Source: Coxiellaceae bacterium (GTDB lineage: Bacteria > Pseudomonadota > Gammaproteobacteria > UBA9339). From it: a DNA stretch of 9,872 nucleotides. The notes under the pieces were generated by a model that saw nothing but the letters and a program-made list of their open reading frames with translations, searched no databases and was not told the DNA's origin. Position 1 is the stretch's first letter; the number at the start of each line of letters is the position of its first letter. The stretch spans positions 8,057-17,928 of the forward strand of contig PLMI01000040.1 of NCBI GenBank assembly GCA_003142435.1, in the 5' to 3' direction. The position numbers and the translations under genes are program-made. This document shows, in pieces, positions 1 to 6,181 of the stretch.

Positions 1-1
1 T

Positions 2-715
2 AAACAAGTGGTGGCGGGTCAAGCGGGGCCTGATTACAATTCTGCTATTTTGCTATTAATGGCAAAATATCTCCCCAATGGCGTGTTAGGTCTTGCGATA
101 ACAGGACTTCTGGCAAGTTTTATGTCTGGTATGGCAGGCAACGTGACTGCATTTAATACTGTATGGACATACGATATTTACTCCAATCATATTAAGAAAA
201 ATATGCCGGACTCACATTATTTGAAAGTGGGAAAATATACTACAATTGTTGGCGTTATTCTAAGTATCGGTACTGCATTTATAGTGCAATCTTTTCCAAA
301 TTTGATGGATTACATGCAGTTGATATTTTCTTTTTTCAATGCTCCTTTGTTTGCAACTTTCTTATTGGGCATGTTTTGGAAAAGAGCAACTCCCTGGGGC
401 GGTTTTTTCGGATTGCTCGCATGTATTTTTGCAGCTGTATTTCATTATGCGTTGTATAAATTTGGTTTCGTCCATTACGGCAGCGATATGGGAGCTAATT
501 TTTATCAAGCGTGGTGGGCATGGCTTACGGATTTTGTGGTCACAATCTTGGTGAGTTTAGGTACAGTAAATAAAAGTGACGAAGAATTACGCGGGTTGGT
601 TTATGGATTGAGCGGAGAGACCGAAGCGGAAAAACCAAGGGTTATAGCCCGTCCGGAATTTTGGGGAAGCCTGGCACTTATTATAATGGTTATTTTAAAC
701 ATTATATTTTGGTAA
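2..715 (+). CDS. Sodium/solute symporter (SSS family), C-terminal part, 5' end outside window
   Basis: This is the C-terminal half of a sodium-coupled solute symporter of the inner membrane (SSS/SLC5 family). The frame is open to the left edge, so the GTG at 8 is internal, not a start. About 237 residues are present, against roughly 500 or more for a full member. The clearest family mark is the segment at visible residues 36-60 (LLASFMSGMAGN, then a Thr/Asn-rich stretch ending in YDIY), which matches the conserved helix that contributes to the Na+ site in this fold. Several more hydrophobic helices follow. A charged cytoplasmic stretch containing RGLVYGLSGE is typical of one SSS branch, and a final helix (LALIIMVILNIIF) ends the protein. 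The substrate (sugar, amino acid, other) cannot be read from this part. The stop codon sits 3 nt before a dispersed intergenic repeat. Family assignment is secure. Confidence 0.9.
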   Translation, partial: KQVVAGQAGPDYNSAILLLMAKYLPNGVLGLAITGLLASFMSGMAGNVTAFNTVWTYDIYSNHIKKNMPDSHYLKVGKYTTIVGVILSIGTAFIVQSFPNLMDYMQLIFSFFNAPLFATFLLGMFWKRATPWGGFFGLLACIFAAVFHYALYKFGFVHYGSDMGANFYQAWWAWLTDFVVTILVSLGTVNKSDEELRGLVYGLSGETEAEKPRVIARPEFWGSLALIIMVILNIIFW

Positions 716-718
716 TAT

Positions 719-760
719 AACCTGAATTTGATATAAGCGATTAAAAACATATTGAAATGG
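719..760 (+). repeat. Dispersed intergenic repeat, copy 1
   Basis: The sequence opens with AACCTGAATTTGATATAA and continues to ACATATTGAAATGG. It resembles 5973-6016 (AACCTGAATTCGACATAA, then ACATATTGAAAT) and, inverted, 6144-6179. It starts 3 nt after the symporter stop codon. The similarity weakens into A-rich sequence up to about 775. The remaining gap to the first pilin gene holds nothing else I can name. A promoter for the pilin operon is expected in this 110-bp gap, but I could not pick a convincing -35/-10 pair. Confidence 0.6.
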
Positions 761-825
761 AATAAAAAAATAAACAGTCACGTTTTTTGTGACACAAATT
801 GCCGACTTGTGAGAGCATAAAAATT

Positions 826-1320
826 ATGGAGTTTTTTTCAAGGAAAAATGGGTTTACAACAATTGAAGTGATTATTGTTATTGTGGTTATGGTAATAATT
901 GCTCGCGTTGCTTACATGAAGTGGATCAATAAACCATTGGTTTCTGTGGCAGCGCAGGCGGAATTATTAGCAAATGATATTCGGTATGCACAGAATTTAT
1001 CCATGTCTAACGGACAACATTATCAGTTTGTTTTTAATTCGCCTTCTGCAAATAAGTATCAAATTCTTGATGGTAATTCTAATCCTGTAACTTTAGCGTC
1101 AGGTTTAACTTATAATTCTCTTTACAGCGGAATTACTTTCAGCTCTATTTCCATTACTCCATCTGCTTCGCAAATTGTTTTCGATGCTCGAGGCAGGCCT
1201 TATGCAGATGATGCAGCGACACAGCCTTTGACTGCGCAAGCAGTAATTACATTATCGTCAGGAAATATCACTAAAGCTGTTTCAGTAGATAAGGAAACGG
1301 GGAGGGTCAGCGTAACATGA
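826..1320 (+). CDS. GspH/FimT-type minor pilin (MshC-like)
   Basis: This is a type IV prepilin-like protein of 164 aa, the first gene of a five-gene pilin operon. The short leader ends KNG|FTTIE, so prepilin peptidase should cut after Gly9, leaving an N-methylated Phe with the usual Glu at mature position 5. A hydrophobic helix (residues about 14-30) anchors the protein in the inner membrane before assembly. NDIRYAQNLSMSNG followed by a beta-rich region containing FDARGRP is characteristic of GspH/FimT proteins. I prefer ATG 826, with GAGAG at 811-815, over a TTG at 799 that would add nine residues. The stop overlaps the next start as ATGA, which implies translational coupling. GspH-type subunits act in the H-I-J-K initiation complex. 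FimU/FimT or MshC are equally possible labels, so no symbol is given. Confidence 0.85.
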   Translation: MEFFSRKNGFTTIEVIIVIVVMVIIARVAYMKWINKPLVSVAAQAELLANDIRYAQNLSMSNGQHYQFVFNSPSANKYQILDGNSNPVTLASGLTYNSLYSGITFSSISITPSASQIVFDARGRPYADDAATQPLTAQAVITLSSGNITKAVSVDKETGRVSVT

Positions 1321-1730
1321 TACGAAAAAGAGATAAAGCTTTTAAAATTGAGAGGGGATTTAATTTAATAGAAATAGTAGTATTTATTATAGTAATGGCA
1401 ATCATTGGCGTTGTTATTCTCTCTACTTTTAGTAGAGCCTTAAAGGGAGCAGGCATAATAACTCCTGAGACCATAGCAACTAAGACTGCAACAACCTGCA
1501 TGGAATATTTTTTGGGACAAAGAATTGCGAAGGGCTATACTGCGTCTACTTTGAACTGCTCAGGTTTTACAACGCCCAGCTTTTGTGGCAGTTCTGGCAT
1601 ATCAGCGACATGCCAAAATGATATTTCTGCTTCTGGAACTTGCCAGGGGAATTGCAAAATAATAACAGTCACTGTAACTGGAACCGGGAAAGCGCAAGCG
1701 ACTTTGTCAATGTTAATAGCAAATTATTAA
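1317..1730 (+). CDS. GspI/PilV/MshD-like minor pilin, cysteine-rich
   Basis: This prepilin-like protein has 137 aa. The leader ends IERG|FNLIE, giving cleavage after Gly14 and Glu at mature +5, followed by a hydrophobic helix (residues 20-36). The secreted domain is short and holds six cysteines (61, 81, 90, 99, 109, 113). This even number suits disulfide bonds formed in the periplasm. The start overlaps the preceding stop by 4 nt and has a strong Shine-Dalgarno (GGGGAGGG, 1299-1306). Its position second in an H-I-J-K order suggests a GspI/PilV/MshD role in pilus-tip initiation. The soluble domain gives no firm subfamily match by eye, so the I-type call rests on gene order and size. Membership in the prepilin class is secure. 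Confidence 0.8.
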   Translation: MIRKRDKAFKIERGFNLIEIVVFIIVMAIIGVVILSTFSRALKGAGIITPETIATKTATTCMEYFLGQRIAKGYTASTLNCSGFTTPSFCGSSGISATCQNDISASGTCQGNCKIITVTVTGTGKAQATLSMLIANY

Positions 1731-1751
1731 TTATACGTCTTATTAGTATTT

Positions 1752-2276
1752 ATGATAAAAAAGCAAAAAGGATTTACTTTAGTTGAAGCTGTCATTGCTA
1801 TAGTTCTTGCCGCTATCGTGATGGTAGGTGCTGCCAGGCTTTTATACTTGGGATTTAAGGCGTATAACCTTGGCCAAAATGTTGTAGATTATGATTGGCA
1901 GGCGCGGATTGCTTTGGAGCGCATGACACGTGATATTCGAGCAATTGCCTCCTCCACAAGCCTTACTTCTGCGCAGAGCCATTCTATTACTTTTACTGAC
2001 ACCAGCGGTTATACGATTACTTATAGCCTTTCTGGAAGTCAGTTACAGCGGGCAGCTACACCCCCTGGAGGTTCGCAAACAACTAATTACCTGGCCGATG
2101 GAATATCTAGTTTGAATTTTTCTTATTATGATACTAATGGGGTTTTGTTAAATTTTCCTGTTACACTAACGAATGTTGATTATATAGTGGTAACGTTAGT
2201 CGTGGCATATTCGAAACCTGCTTATGGTAGCTTTACGATTTCAGCGGGAGTATATCCGTGGAATATAAATAGTTAA
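1752..2276 (+). CDS. GspJ/PilW/MshO-like minor pilin
   Basis: This prepilin-like protein has 174 aa. The leader ends KQKG|FTLVE, giving cleavage after Gly7 and Glu at mature +5, followed by the N-terminal helix to about residue 30. The segment ARIALERMTRDIRAI right after the helix is the typical J-type (GspJ/PilW/MshO) signature. A beta-rich domain ends in VVTLVVAYSKP. The gene lies 21 nt after the I-like gene and has no clear Shine-Dalgarno, so it may rely on coupled translation. Its last codons (from 2259) belong to a 56-bp tract repeated exactly ahead of the second K-like gene. J-type subunits form the tip complex with I and K types; the role here is inferred from that order. Confidence 0.85.
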   Translation: MIKKQKGFTLVEAVIAIVLAAIVMVGAARLLYLGFKAYNLGQNVVDYDWQARIALERMTRDIRAIASSTSLTSAQSHSITFTDTSGYTITYSLSGSQLQRAATPPGGSQTTNYLADGISSLNFSYYDTNGVLLNFPVTLTNVDYIVVTLVVAYSKPAYGSFTISAGVYPWNINS

Positions 2277-2281
2277 AGGAG
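2277..2281 (+). promoter_or_regulatory. Ribosome binding site deciding the start of the first K-like pilin
   Basis: AGGAG lies 7 nt before ATG 2289. The in-frame TTG at 2283 is only 1 nt from this site and cannot be the start. The identical arrangement is duplicated at 3779-3783. Confidence 0.8.
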
Positions 2282-2288
2282 ATTGGGC

Positions 2289-3740
2289 ATGAATAGTTCA
2301 TTGAAAAAGCAACACGGTTTTTTGATGGTGGTTGCCGTTATTCTGATTGCCATAGTTGCAGTTATTGGTTTGTTACTAGACTATATGTTTATCGGCAATA
2401 TAACCGCAGTTACTACGACACTACTGTCAGATCAAGCGTTTTATATAGCGACATCCGGATTGGAGATGGCAAAGCGGGACATGCTTTCTAGAAACCAAAA
2501 TTGTGCTTATGTGAATACTAACTACAATACTCCACAAGCATTATTTACTGGCCATGTTTCTTCCCCGCAAGTAATTGGTCAATTTACAGTTACTTGCACT
2601 CTACAGCCAAGTGCAGTATTAACTTCGGCGATTACAACTACTACGGCAACTTCGATTTCTATGCCGGCAGCATTAGTTTCCGTTCTACCGGCAAGCGGCG
2701 TCATATCAATAGATAATGAACTCATGATTTATTCTGATTTTGTAGGTAATCCTATGACTGTTATTCGCGGAGCTTATGGAACAACTGCAGCAATTCATTC
2801 AGCAGGAGCTATAGTGGATAAAAATGTTAACACATTAGTATCTGTTGGTGCTGTGCCCACTATTGCAGCGTCAGAAGGGATGCGCACCGTTGAGCAGCAA
2901 TTGTTTTTGCTTAGAGGCAACGGTTTAGGTAACCTTCCGGGCGGAATTGCGCCGGGTATTACGATTGGAGCTGCAGCTGGAGCAAATGGTAACCCTAGTT
3001 TTTACATGCCTAGTGGAACTGTGACCATAAATAATCCATCATGTACTGCAAGTCAAGGTTGCGGTATAGCAACTCCAGGTGGCGCGGCGTTTAATGGTAC
3101 TTTTAATTCTTATATTAATGGTTCTCTTGACTCTTTTTGCAGTGGTAGCTGTGATCAAAACGGACCTACAGGAAGGAATCCTGGGGACATAAATCCCGAT
3201 GTTCTGACTAACTATTCTGGCACTAATGGTATTAGTACTGATCCATCCACTTTTTATAGTTATTTTTTTGATTCGCCATTGTCTACCATGATATCAGGAG
3301 CGACTTTGACAGATCCATTGACGTTATATAATAATCAGAGCCAAAGCGGGACATATTATATTAATGGCAATGTAACGACGCCTGGTGGTGTTTCTGGTTT
3401 TCAAGCTTTTACTGCGGCTACAGGTCCGTCAACCTTAATTATCAATGGTAATTTTTCTCTGCCATCTGGTACGGATAGAATAGGCAGTCCTACTGCGCCA
3501 GTTCTATTAATAGTTAACGGTAATGTTTCTTTTCAAAGTGATGTTATTGTCTATGGTTTTGTTTATGCAAATGGCACGTCTATTTTTAGTAATTCTACTA
3601 CCATAAATGGAGCTGCTGCTTCGGCAGGAGCCTTAACAGCAAGTGGTAATACCGTGATTAATTTTAATAGTAATCTATTACAAACTTTAGGGTTGATGGG
3701 AAATATTGTAAAAGTTGTAAGCGCTCCGGAAGTTTTTTAG
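2289..3740 (+). CDS. Large GspK/PilX/MshP-like minor pilin, copy 1
   Basis: This 483-aa protein has a prepilin-type leader KKQHG|FLMVV and a hydrophobic helix (residues 11-30). Mature position 5 is Val, not Glu. Lack of Glu5 is a hallmark of GspK/PilX tip subunits. SDQAFYIATSGLEMAKR (47-63) is the conserved K/PilX/MshP motif. A middle region (about 108-190) contains IRGAYGTTAAIHSAGA, and the last third is rich in short Gly/Asn/Ser beta repeats (LIINGNF, LIVNGNV, GFVYANG), which suggests a beta-solenoid. It is far longer than MshP proteins as I know them, so it looks like a pilus tip carrying a large exposed domain. It follows the J-like gene by 12 nt with a good ribosome site. Its paralogue comes next. 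The tip role is inference from family; adhesion is only a possibility. Confidence 0.8.
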   Translation: MNSSLKKQHGFLMVVAVILIAIVAVIGLLLDYMFIGNITAVTTTLLSDQAFYIATSGLEMAKRDMLSRNQNCAYVNTNYNTPQALFTGHVSSPQVIGQFTVTCTLQPSAVLTSAITTTTATSISMPAALVSVLPASGVISIDNELMIYSDFVGNPMTVIRGAYGTTAAIHSAGAIVDKNVNTLVSVGAVPTIAASEGMRTVEQQLFLLRGNGLGNLPGGIAPGITIGAAAGANGNPSFYMPSGTVTINNPSCTASQGCGIATPGGAAFNGTFNSYINGSLDSFCSGSCDQNGPTGRNPGDINPDVLTNYSGTNGISTDPSTFYSYFFDSPLSTMISGATLTDPLTLYNNQSQSGTYYINGNVTTPGGVSGFQAFTAATGPSTLIINGNFSLPSGTDRIGSPTAPVLLIVNGNVSFQSDVIVYGFVYANGTSIFSNSTTINGAAASAGALTASGNTVINFNSNLLQTLGLMGNIVKVVSAPEVF

Positions 3741-3778
3741 CTCATCAGCAAAGTATTCTTTGGAATATAAATAGTTAA

Positions 3779-3783
3779 AGGAG
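3779..3783 (+). promoter_or_regulatory. Ribosome binding site of the second K-like pilin
   Basis: AGGAG lies 7 nt before ATG 3791, within the 56-bp tract identical to that ahead of the first copy. It selects ATG 3791 over the TTG at 3785. Confidence 0.8.
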
Positions 3784-3790
3784 ATTGGGC

Positions 3791-5164
3791 ATGAATAGTT
3801 CATTGAAAAAGCAACATGGTTTTTTAATGGTAGTTGCAGTCATCCTTATTGCCGTAGTGGCAGTTATTGGTTTGCTGCTTGACTATATGTTTATCGGCAA
3901 TATAACTGCAGCTACTGTGACACTACAATCAGATCAAGCGTTTTATATAGCAACATCCGGCTTGGAGATGGCAAAACGTGGTATGATAAAAAATGGCAGT
4001 AGTTGTACTACTATCAATACTAATTATGGTACTCCTCAGTCATTATTTACCGGTCATGTGACTACTCCCAATGTATTAGGCCAATTCACGGTCAGCTGTA
4101 CTGCAATGGCATCGGGAACAATGGCTTCTGCTATCAATGCTTCGCAGACGACTATTCCTTTGCCAAGCGTAGTTATTTCACAGCTATCCACTTGTGGGGC
4201 TATATCGATTGATAAAGTAGTAATTGCTTATTATGGGATTAGTGGAAATAATATAACGAGCGCAAGCCGTGGGGCTTCTGGAACGTCTGCAGCTTCACAT
4301 GCAATTGGTGCATCAATTAATTTAAATGCCTACACTTTAACTTCAGTTGGCGCTATTCCCTCAATTTCTACTTCTCAAGGCAAACGAACTTTAACGCAGA
4401 ATTTGTTTTTTGGATCTGGTAATATTTTTAATTTACCCGGTGGAATAGCTCCTGCTATAACTGTTGCGGGTTCTACTGTTGTATTAAGTGGAAGTTCTAA
4501 CATTACTAATAATTCATGTGGTGGTATTAAGGGGTGTTCTTTTGCAACGACAGGTGGAATTAGTTTCAGTGGATCTTTAACTACAAACGATGGTACTTCA
4601 TGTCCTCTTGGTTCAGGGACATGTCACTATGGTTCCGATGTTCTTCAAAATTATAATGCAGGTGCAGGCGGAATTGATCCAAATAATTTTTATAATTATT
4701 TTTTTTCTACTCCTCTTGCAACTTTAATTAGCAATGCAACGACGACTACGATGAGCGTTTTAGGTCCTAATTCAAGCGGTACATTTTATATAAACGGTAG
4801 TGTAGTGACAAGTGGTTCACAATCATATTTTACAAATACGACCTCTCCGACGACATTAATTATAAATGGATCATTAACCATAGCTGGAGGAACCAACACT
4901 ACATTTGGAAATTCTAATGGTCCCGTTACCATTATTGTTCTTGGTGATATTAACGTTAGTGGCGCTAACAATTTAACTGGTTTTTTATATACTAACGGAC
5001 AGTACATTGCTAGTGGAACTCAAACCATAGATGGTGCATTAGCTGCAAAGGGGAATTACATTCTTTCAGGGACTTCTAACATAACTTTTGACTCAGGGAT
5101 ATTAAGCCAATTAGGATTCGGAGGTGGTAATCCATATTCCTCGAGTACACCCGAAGTTTTTTAG
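3791..5164 (+). CDS. Large GspK/PilX/MshP-like minor pilin, copy 2
   Basis: This 457-aa paralogue of the preceding protein has the same leader and helix (KKQHG|FLMVV, Val at mature +5). Its first 63 residues differ from copy 1 at only about four positions, and the QAFYIATSGLEMAKR motif is identical. After about residue 64 the two drift apart, with conserved islands: LFTGHV, GQFTV, SRGASGTSAASH against IRGAYGTTAAIH, NLPGGIAP, TLIINGS, and the C-terminal PEVF. The C-terminal third again shows Gly-rich beta repeats (IIVLGDINVSG, GFLYTNGQ, GALAAKGNY), a probable beta-solenoid. Copy 2 is 26 residues shorter, mainly in the middle. The pattern suggests that the assembly part is under strong constraint while the exposed part varies. 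The two may be alternative or stacked tip subunits, which is inference. Confidence 0.8.
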   Translation: MNSSLKKQHGFLMVVAVILIAVVAVIGLLLDYMFIGNITAATVTLQSDQAFYIATSGLEMAKRGMIKNGSSCTTINTNYGTPQSLFTGHVTTPNVLGQFTVSCTAMASGTMASAINASQTTIPLPSVVISQLSTCGAISIDKVVIAYYGISGNNITSASRGASGTSAASHAIGASINLNAYTLTSVGAIPSISTSQGKRTLTQNLFFGSGNIFNLPGGIAPAITVAGSTVVLSGSSNITNNSCGGIKGCSFATTGGISFSGSLTTNDGTSCPLGSGTCHYGSDVLQNYNAGAGGIDPNNFYNYFFSTPLATLISNATTTTMSVLGPNSSGTFYINGSVVTSGSQSYFTNTTSPTTLIINGSLTIAGGTNTTFGNSNGPVTIIVLGDINVSGANNLTGFLYTNGQYIASGTQTIDGALAAKGNYILSGTSNITFDSGILSQLGFGGGNPYSSSTPEVF

Positions 5165-5189
5165 CTTATCAGCAAAGTATTTTTTACAT

Positions 5190-5335
5190 TAGTCTTCTTT
5201 CAAAACTCTACTTTTTTTGGAAATTTGTGCGTTGGTTCGGTACTCGAATCCTTATGCACTAGTGTGTACATTCCGGTTCTCCGTTCCGATCCGCCTTCAA
5301 ATTTCTCAAAACAAGCGAGTCTTGAAAGAAGTCTA
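5190..5335. mobile_element. MITE-like imperfect palindrome (146 bp), possible bidirectional terminator
   Basis: The ends are 19-bp inverted repeats matching at 17 of 19 positions (5190-5208 TAGTCTTCTTTCAAAACTC; 5317-5335 reads TAGACTTCTTTCAAGACTC on the other strand). Internal pairing continues imperfectly, with AAATTTG at 5221 against CAAATTT at 5298 and GGTTCGGTAC at 5234 against GTTCCGATCC at 5283. It reaches a self-complementary centre, CACTAGTG (5257-5264). TTACAT flanks both ends directly (5184-5189 and 5336-5341), like a target-site duplication. There is no ORF inside. It lies between convergent genes, so it could also stop transcription from both sides. The parent transposase is unknown. 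Confidence 0.6.
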
Positions 5336-5374
5336 TTACATTTTAGAACATTGTGCCGCTAGTTAGTTATTGTT

Positions 5375-5965
5375 TTAGCAAATGAGATTTACGATAAAAG
5401 GATATGTGAAAATTGCTGCAATTCCCGCGAGGAAACCAAATATATGACCTTCCCAAGAGATTCCTTTGCCTCCAGGAATCAGCAATAGAATTAAACCGCT
5501 AAAATAATAAACGCAGAGAATAGCAAGGATTAATGCAGTGGTATTGAATTGATAATATGCGTTGGCTAATAAAAAACCAAAATAACCCATAATAACGCCG
5601 CTTGCGCCTATGTGAATGCCACGCTTGGCGAACAGCCAGACCGCTAAATTGCCGAGAATTATTATAATGAGTGTTATGATATAAAAAGAGGTTTCTCCTT
5701 TTAACAAAACGAGATTTGCTAAGACAAATAGCGGCACTGAATTTAAAAGTAAGTGGCTGAAATCTCCATGTATGAAGGGTGAACAAATTATCCCTATTAA
5801 ACCTCTGATGCGCCGCGGATAAATGCCTAAAACATTTAATTTATAATGCGTGCTAAAGTTGATTAACTGAATTATCCAAAGGAGAGCAATAAATTTAAGA
5901 ACAAAAAAACTGTTATGTTTTATTGCAAGGACGATACTTTCAAATGATTGAGATAACTGTTCCAT
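5375..5965 (-). CDS. Rhomboid family intramembrane serine protease
   Basis: This is a 196-aa multi-pass inner-membrane protease that cuts transmembrane helices of substrate proteins. The catalytic dyad is visible: Ser122 in GASG (IHIGASGVIMG) and His174 in GHIFGFLAG. The HxxxN motif (His71-Asn75, in FSHLLLN) supplies the oxyanion-side residues, as in bacterial GlpG. About six hydrophobic segments are evident, and there is no sizeable soluble N-terminal domain. It is encoded downstream of the TolC-like gene on the same strand, 216 bp away and separated by repeats, and it is convergent with the pilin operon. The only Shine-Dalgarno-like bases (AGG, 9 nt before ATG) lie in the edge of the repeat copy at 5973. 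The substrate is unknown, and nothing links it directly to the pilins. Confidence 0.92.
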   Translation of the reverse strand: MEQLSQSFESIVLAIKHNSFFVLKFIALLWIIQLINFSTHYKLNVLGIYPRRIRGLIGIICSPFIHGDFSHLLLNSVPLFVLANLVLLKGETSFYIITLIIIILGNLAVWLFAKRGIHIGASGVIMGYFGFLLANAYYQFNTTALILAILCVYYFSGLILLLIPGGKGISWEGHIFGFLAGIAAIFTYPFIVNLIC

Positions 5966-5972
5966 TTATTTT

Positions 5973-6016
5973 AACCTGAATTCGACATAATAATTAGTTA
6001 ACATATTGAAATAATG
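5973..6016 (+). repeat. Dispersed intergenic repeat, copy 2
   Basis: AACCTGAATTCGACATAA is followed by ACATATTGAAAT, matching copy 1 at 719-760. It ends 7 nt from the rhomboid start codon and, read on the minus strand, supplies an AGG at ribosome-site distance. It forms an inverted pair with copy 3 (6144-6179) around the REP-like hairpin. Confidence 0.65.
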
Positions 6017-6044
6017 GCGAAAAACAAAAAATACTTTTAGGTAG

Positions 6045-6124
6045 CGGTAGCCGCAAGCTTTAGCTTGCGTATATACAAAAATGCCAATCGTTAATCAAGC
6101 GCAAGCTAAAGCTTGCGGCTACCG
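6045..6124. repeat. REP-like perfect 25-bp inverted repeat, possible terminator
   Basis: The left arm 6045-6069 and right arm 6100-6124 are exact reverse complements, with a 30-nt loop. Each arm is itself nearly palindromic (GCAAGCT TT AGCTTGC), so cruciform or cloverleaf folding is possible. It is markedly more GC-rich than its surroundings, as REP elements usually are. T-runs follow on both sides (TATTTTT on the plus strand; TATTTTTTG about 12 nt beyond the hairpin on the minus strand), so it may terminate or stabilise the TolC-like transcript. No REP-associated transposase is in the window. Confidence 0.75.
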
Positions 6125-6143
6125 TATTTTTCTAAAATAATTA

Positions 6144-6179
6144 CATATTTCAATATATTTCTTACACCGAATTCAGGTT
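6144..6179 (-). repeat. Dispersed intergenic repeat, copy 3 (inverted)
   Basis: On the minus strand it reads AACCTGAATTCGGTGTAAG, then ATATTGAAATATG. It begins 2 nt after the stop codon of the TolC-like gene, just as copy 1 begins 3 nt after the symporter stop. Confidence 0.65.
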
Positions 6180-6181
6180 AT

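Larger units (their letters stand above)
2259..3760 (+). repeat. Tandem duplication, unit 1
   Basis: This 1502-bp unit runs from the last codons of the J-like pilin gene through the first K-like gene and its short 3' tail. It abuts unit 2 directly. The start is an exact 56-bp match to unit 2 (2259-2314 equals 3761-3816). The end (3729-3761, covering PEVF, the stop and a short tail) matches 5153-5185 with two differences. The central coding part has diverged strongly. Confidence 0.85.
3761..5185 (+). repeat. Tandem duplication, unit 2
   Basis: This is the second unit (about 1425 bp). It begins with a non-functional copy of the end of the J-like gene (TGG AAT ATA AAT AGT TAA), now acting as spacer, followed by the same Shine-Dalgarno and start. 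That copied gene tail proves the direction of the event: the sequence ahead of copy 1 was duplicated to lie ahead of copy 2. The unit ends within a few bases of the palindromic element at 5190. Confidence 0.85.

Noticed and set aside
777..793. Small hairpin GTCAC...GTGAC after the symporter gene as a terminator
   Set aside because: The stem is only 5 bp, the T-run is in the loop rather than after the stem, and no stable terminator structure results.
2283..2288. TTG start adding two residues to the first K-like pilin (and TTG 3785 for the second)
   Set aside because: The Shine-Dalgarno AGGAG is only 1 nt away from these TTG codons but 7 nt from the ATG.
5375..5965. Rhombosortase acting on the neighbouring pilin-like proteins
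   Set aside because: The proteins end in PEVF without a GlyGly-CTERM-type motif or C-terminal membrane helix, and the rhomboid looks like an ordinary GlpG-type enzyme.
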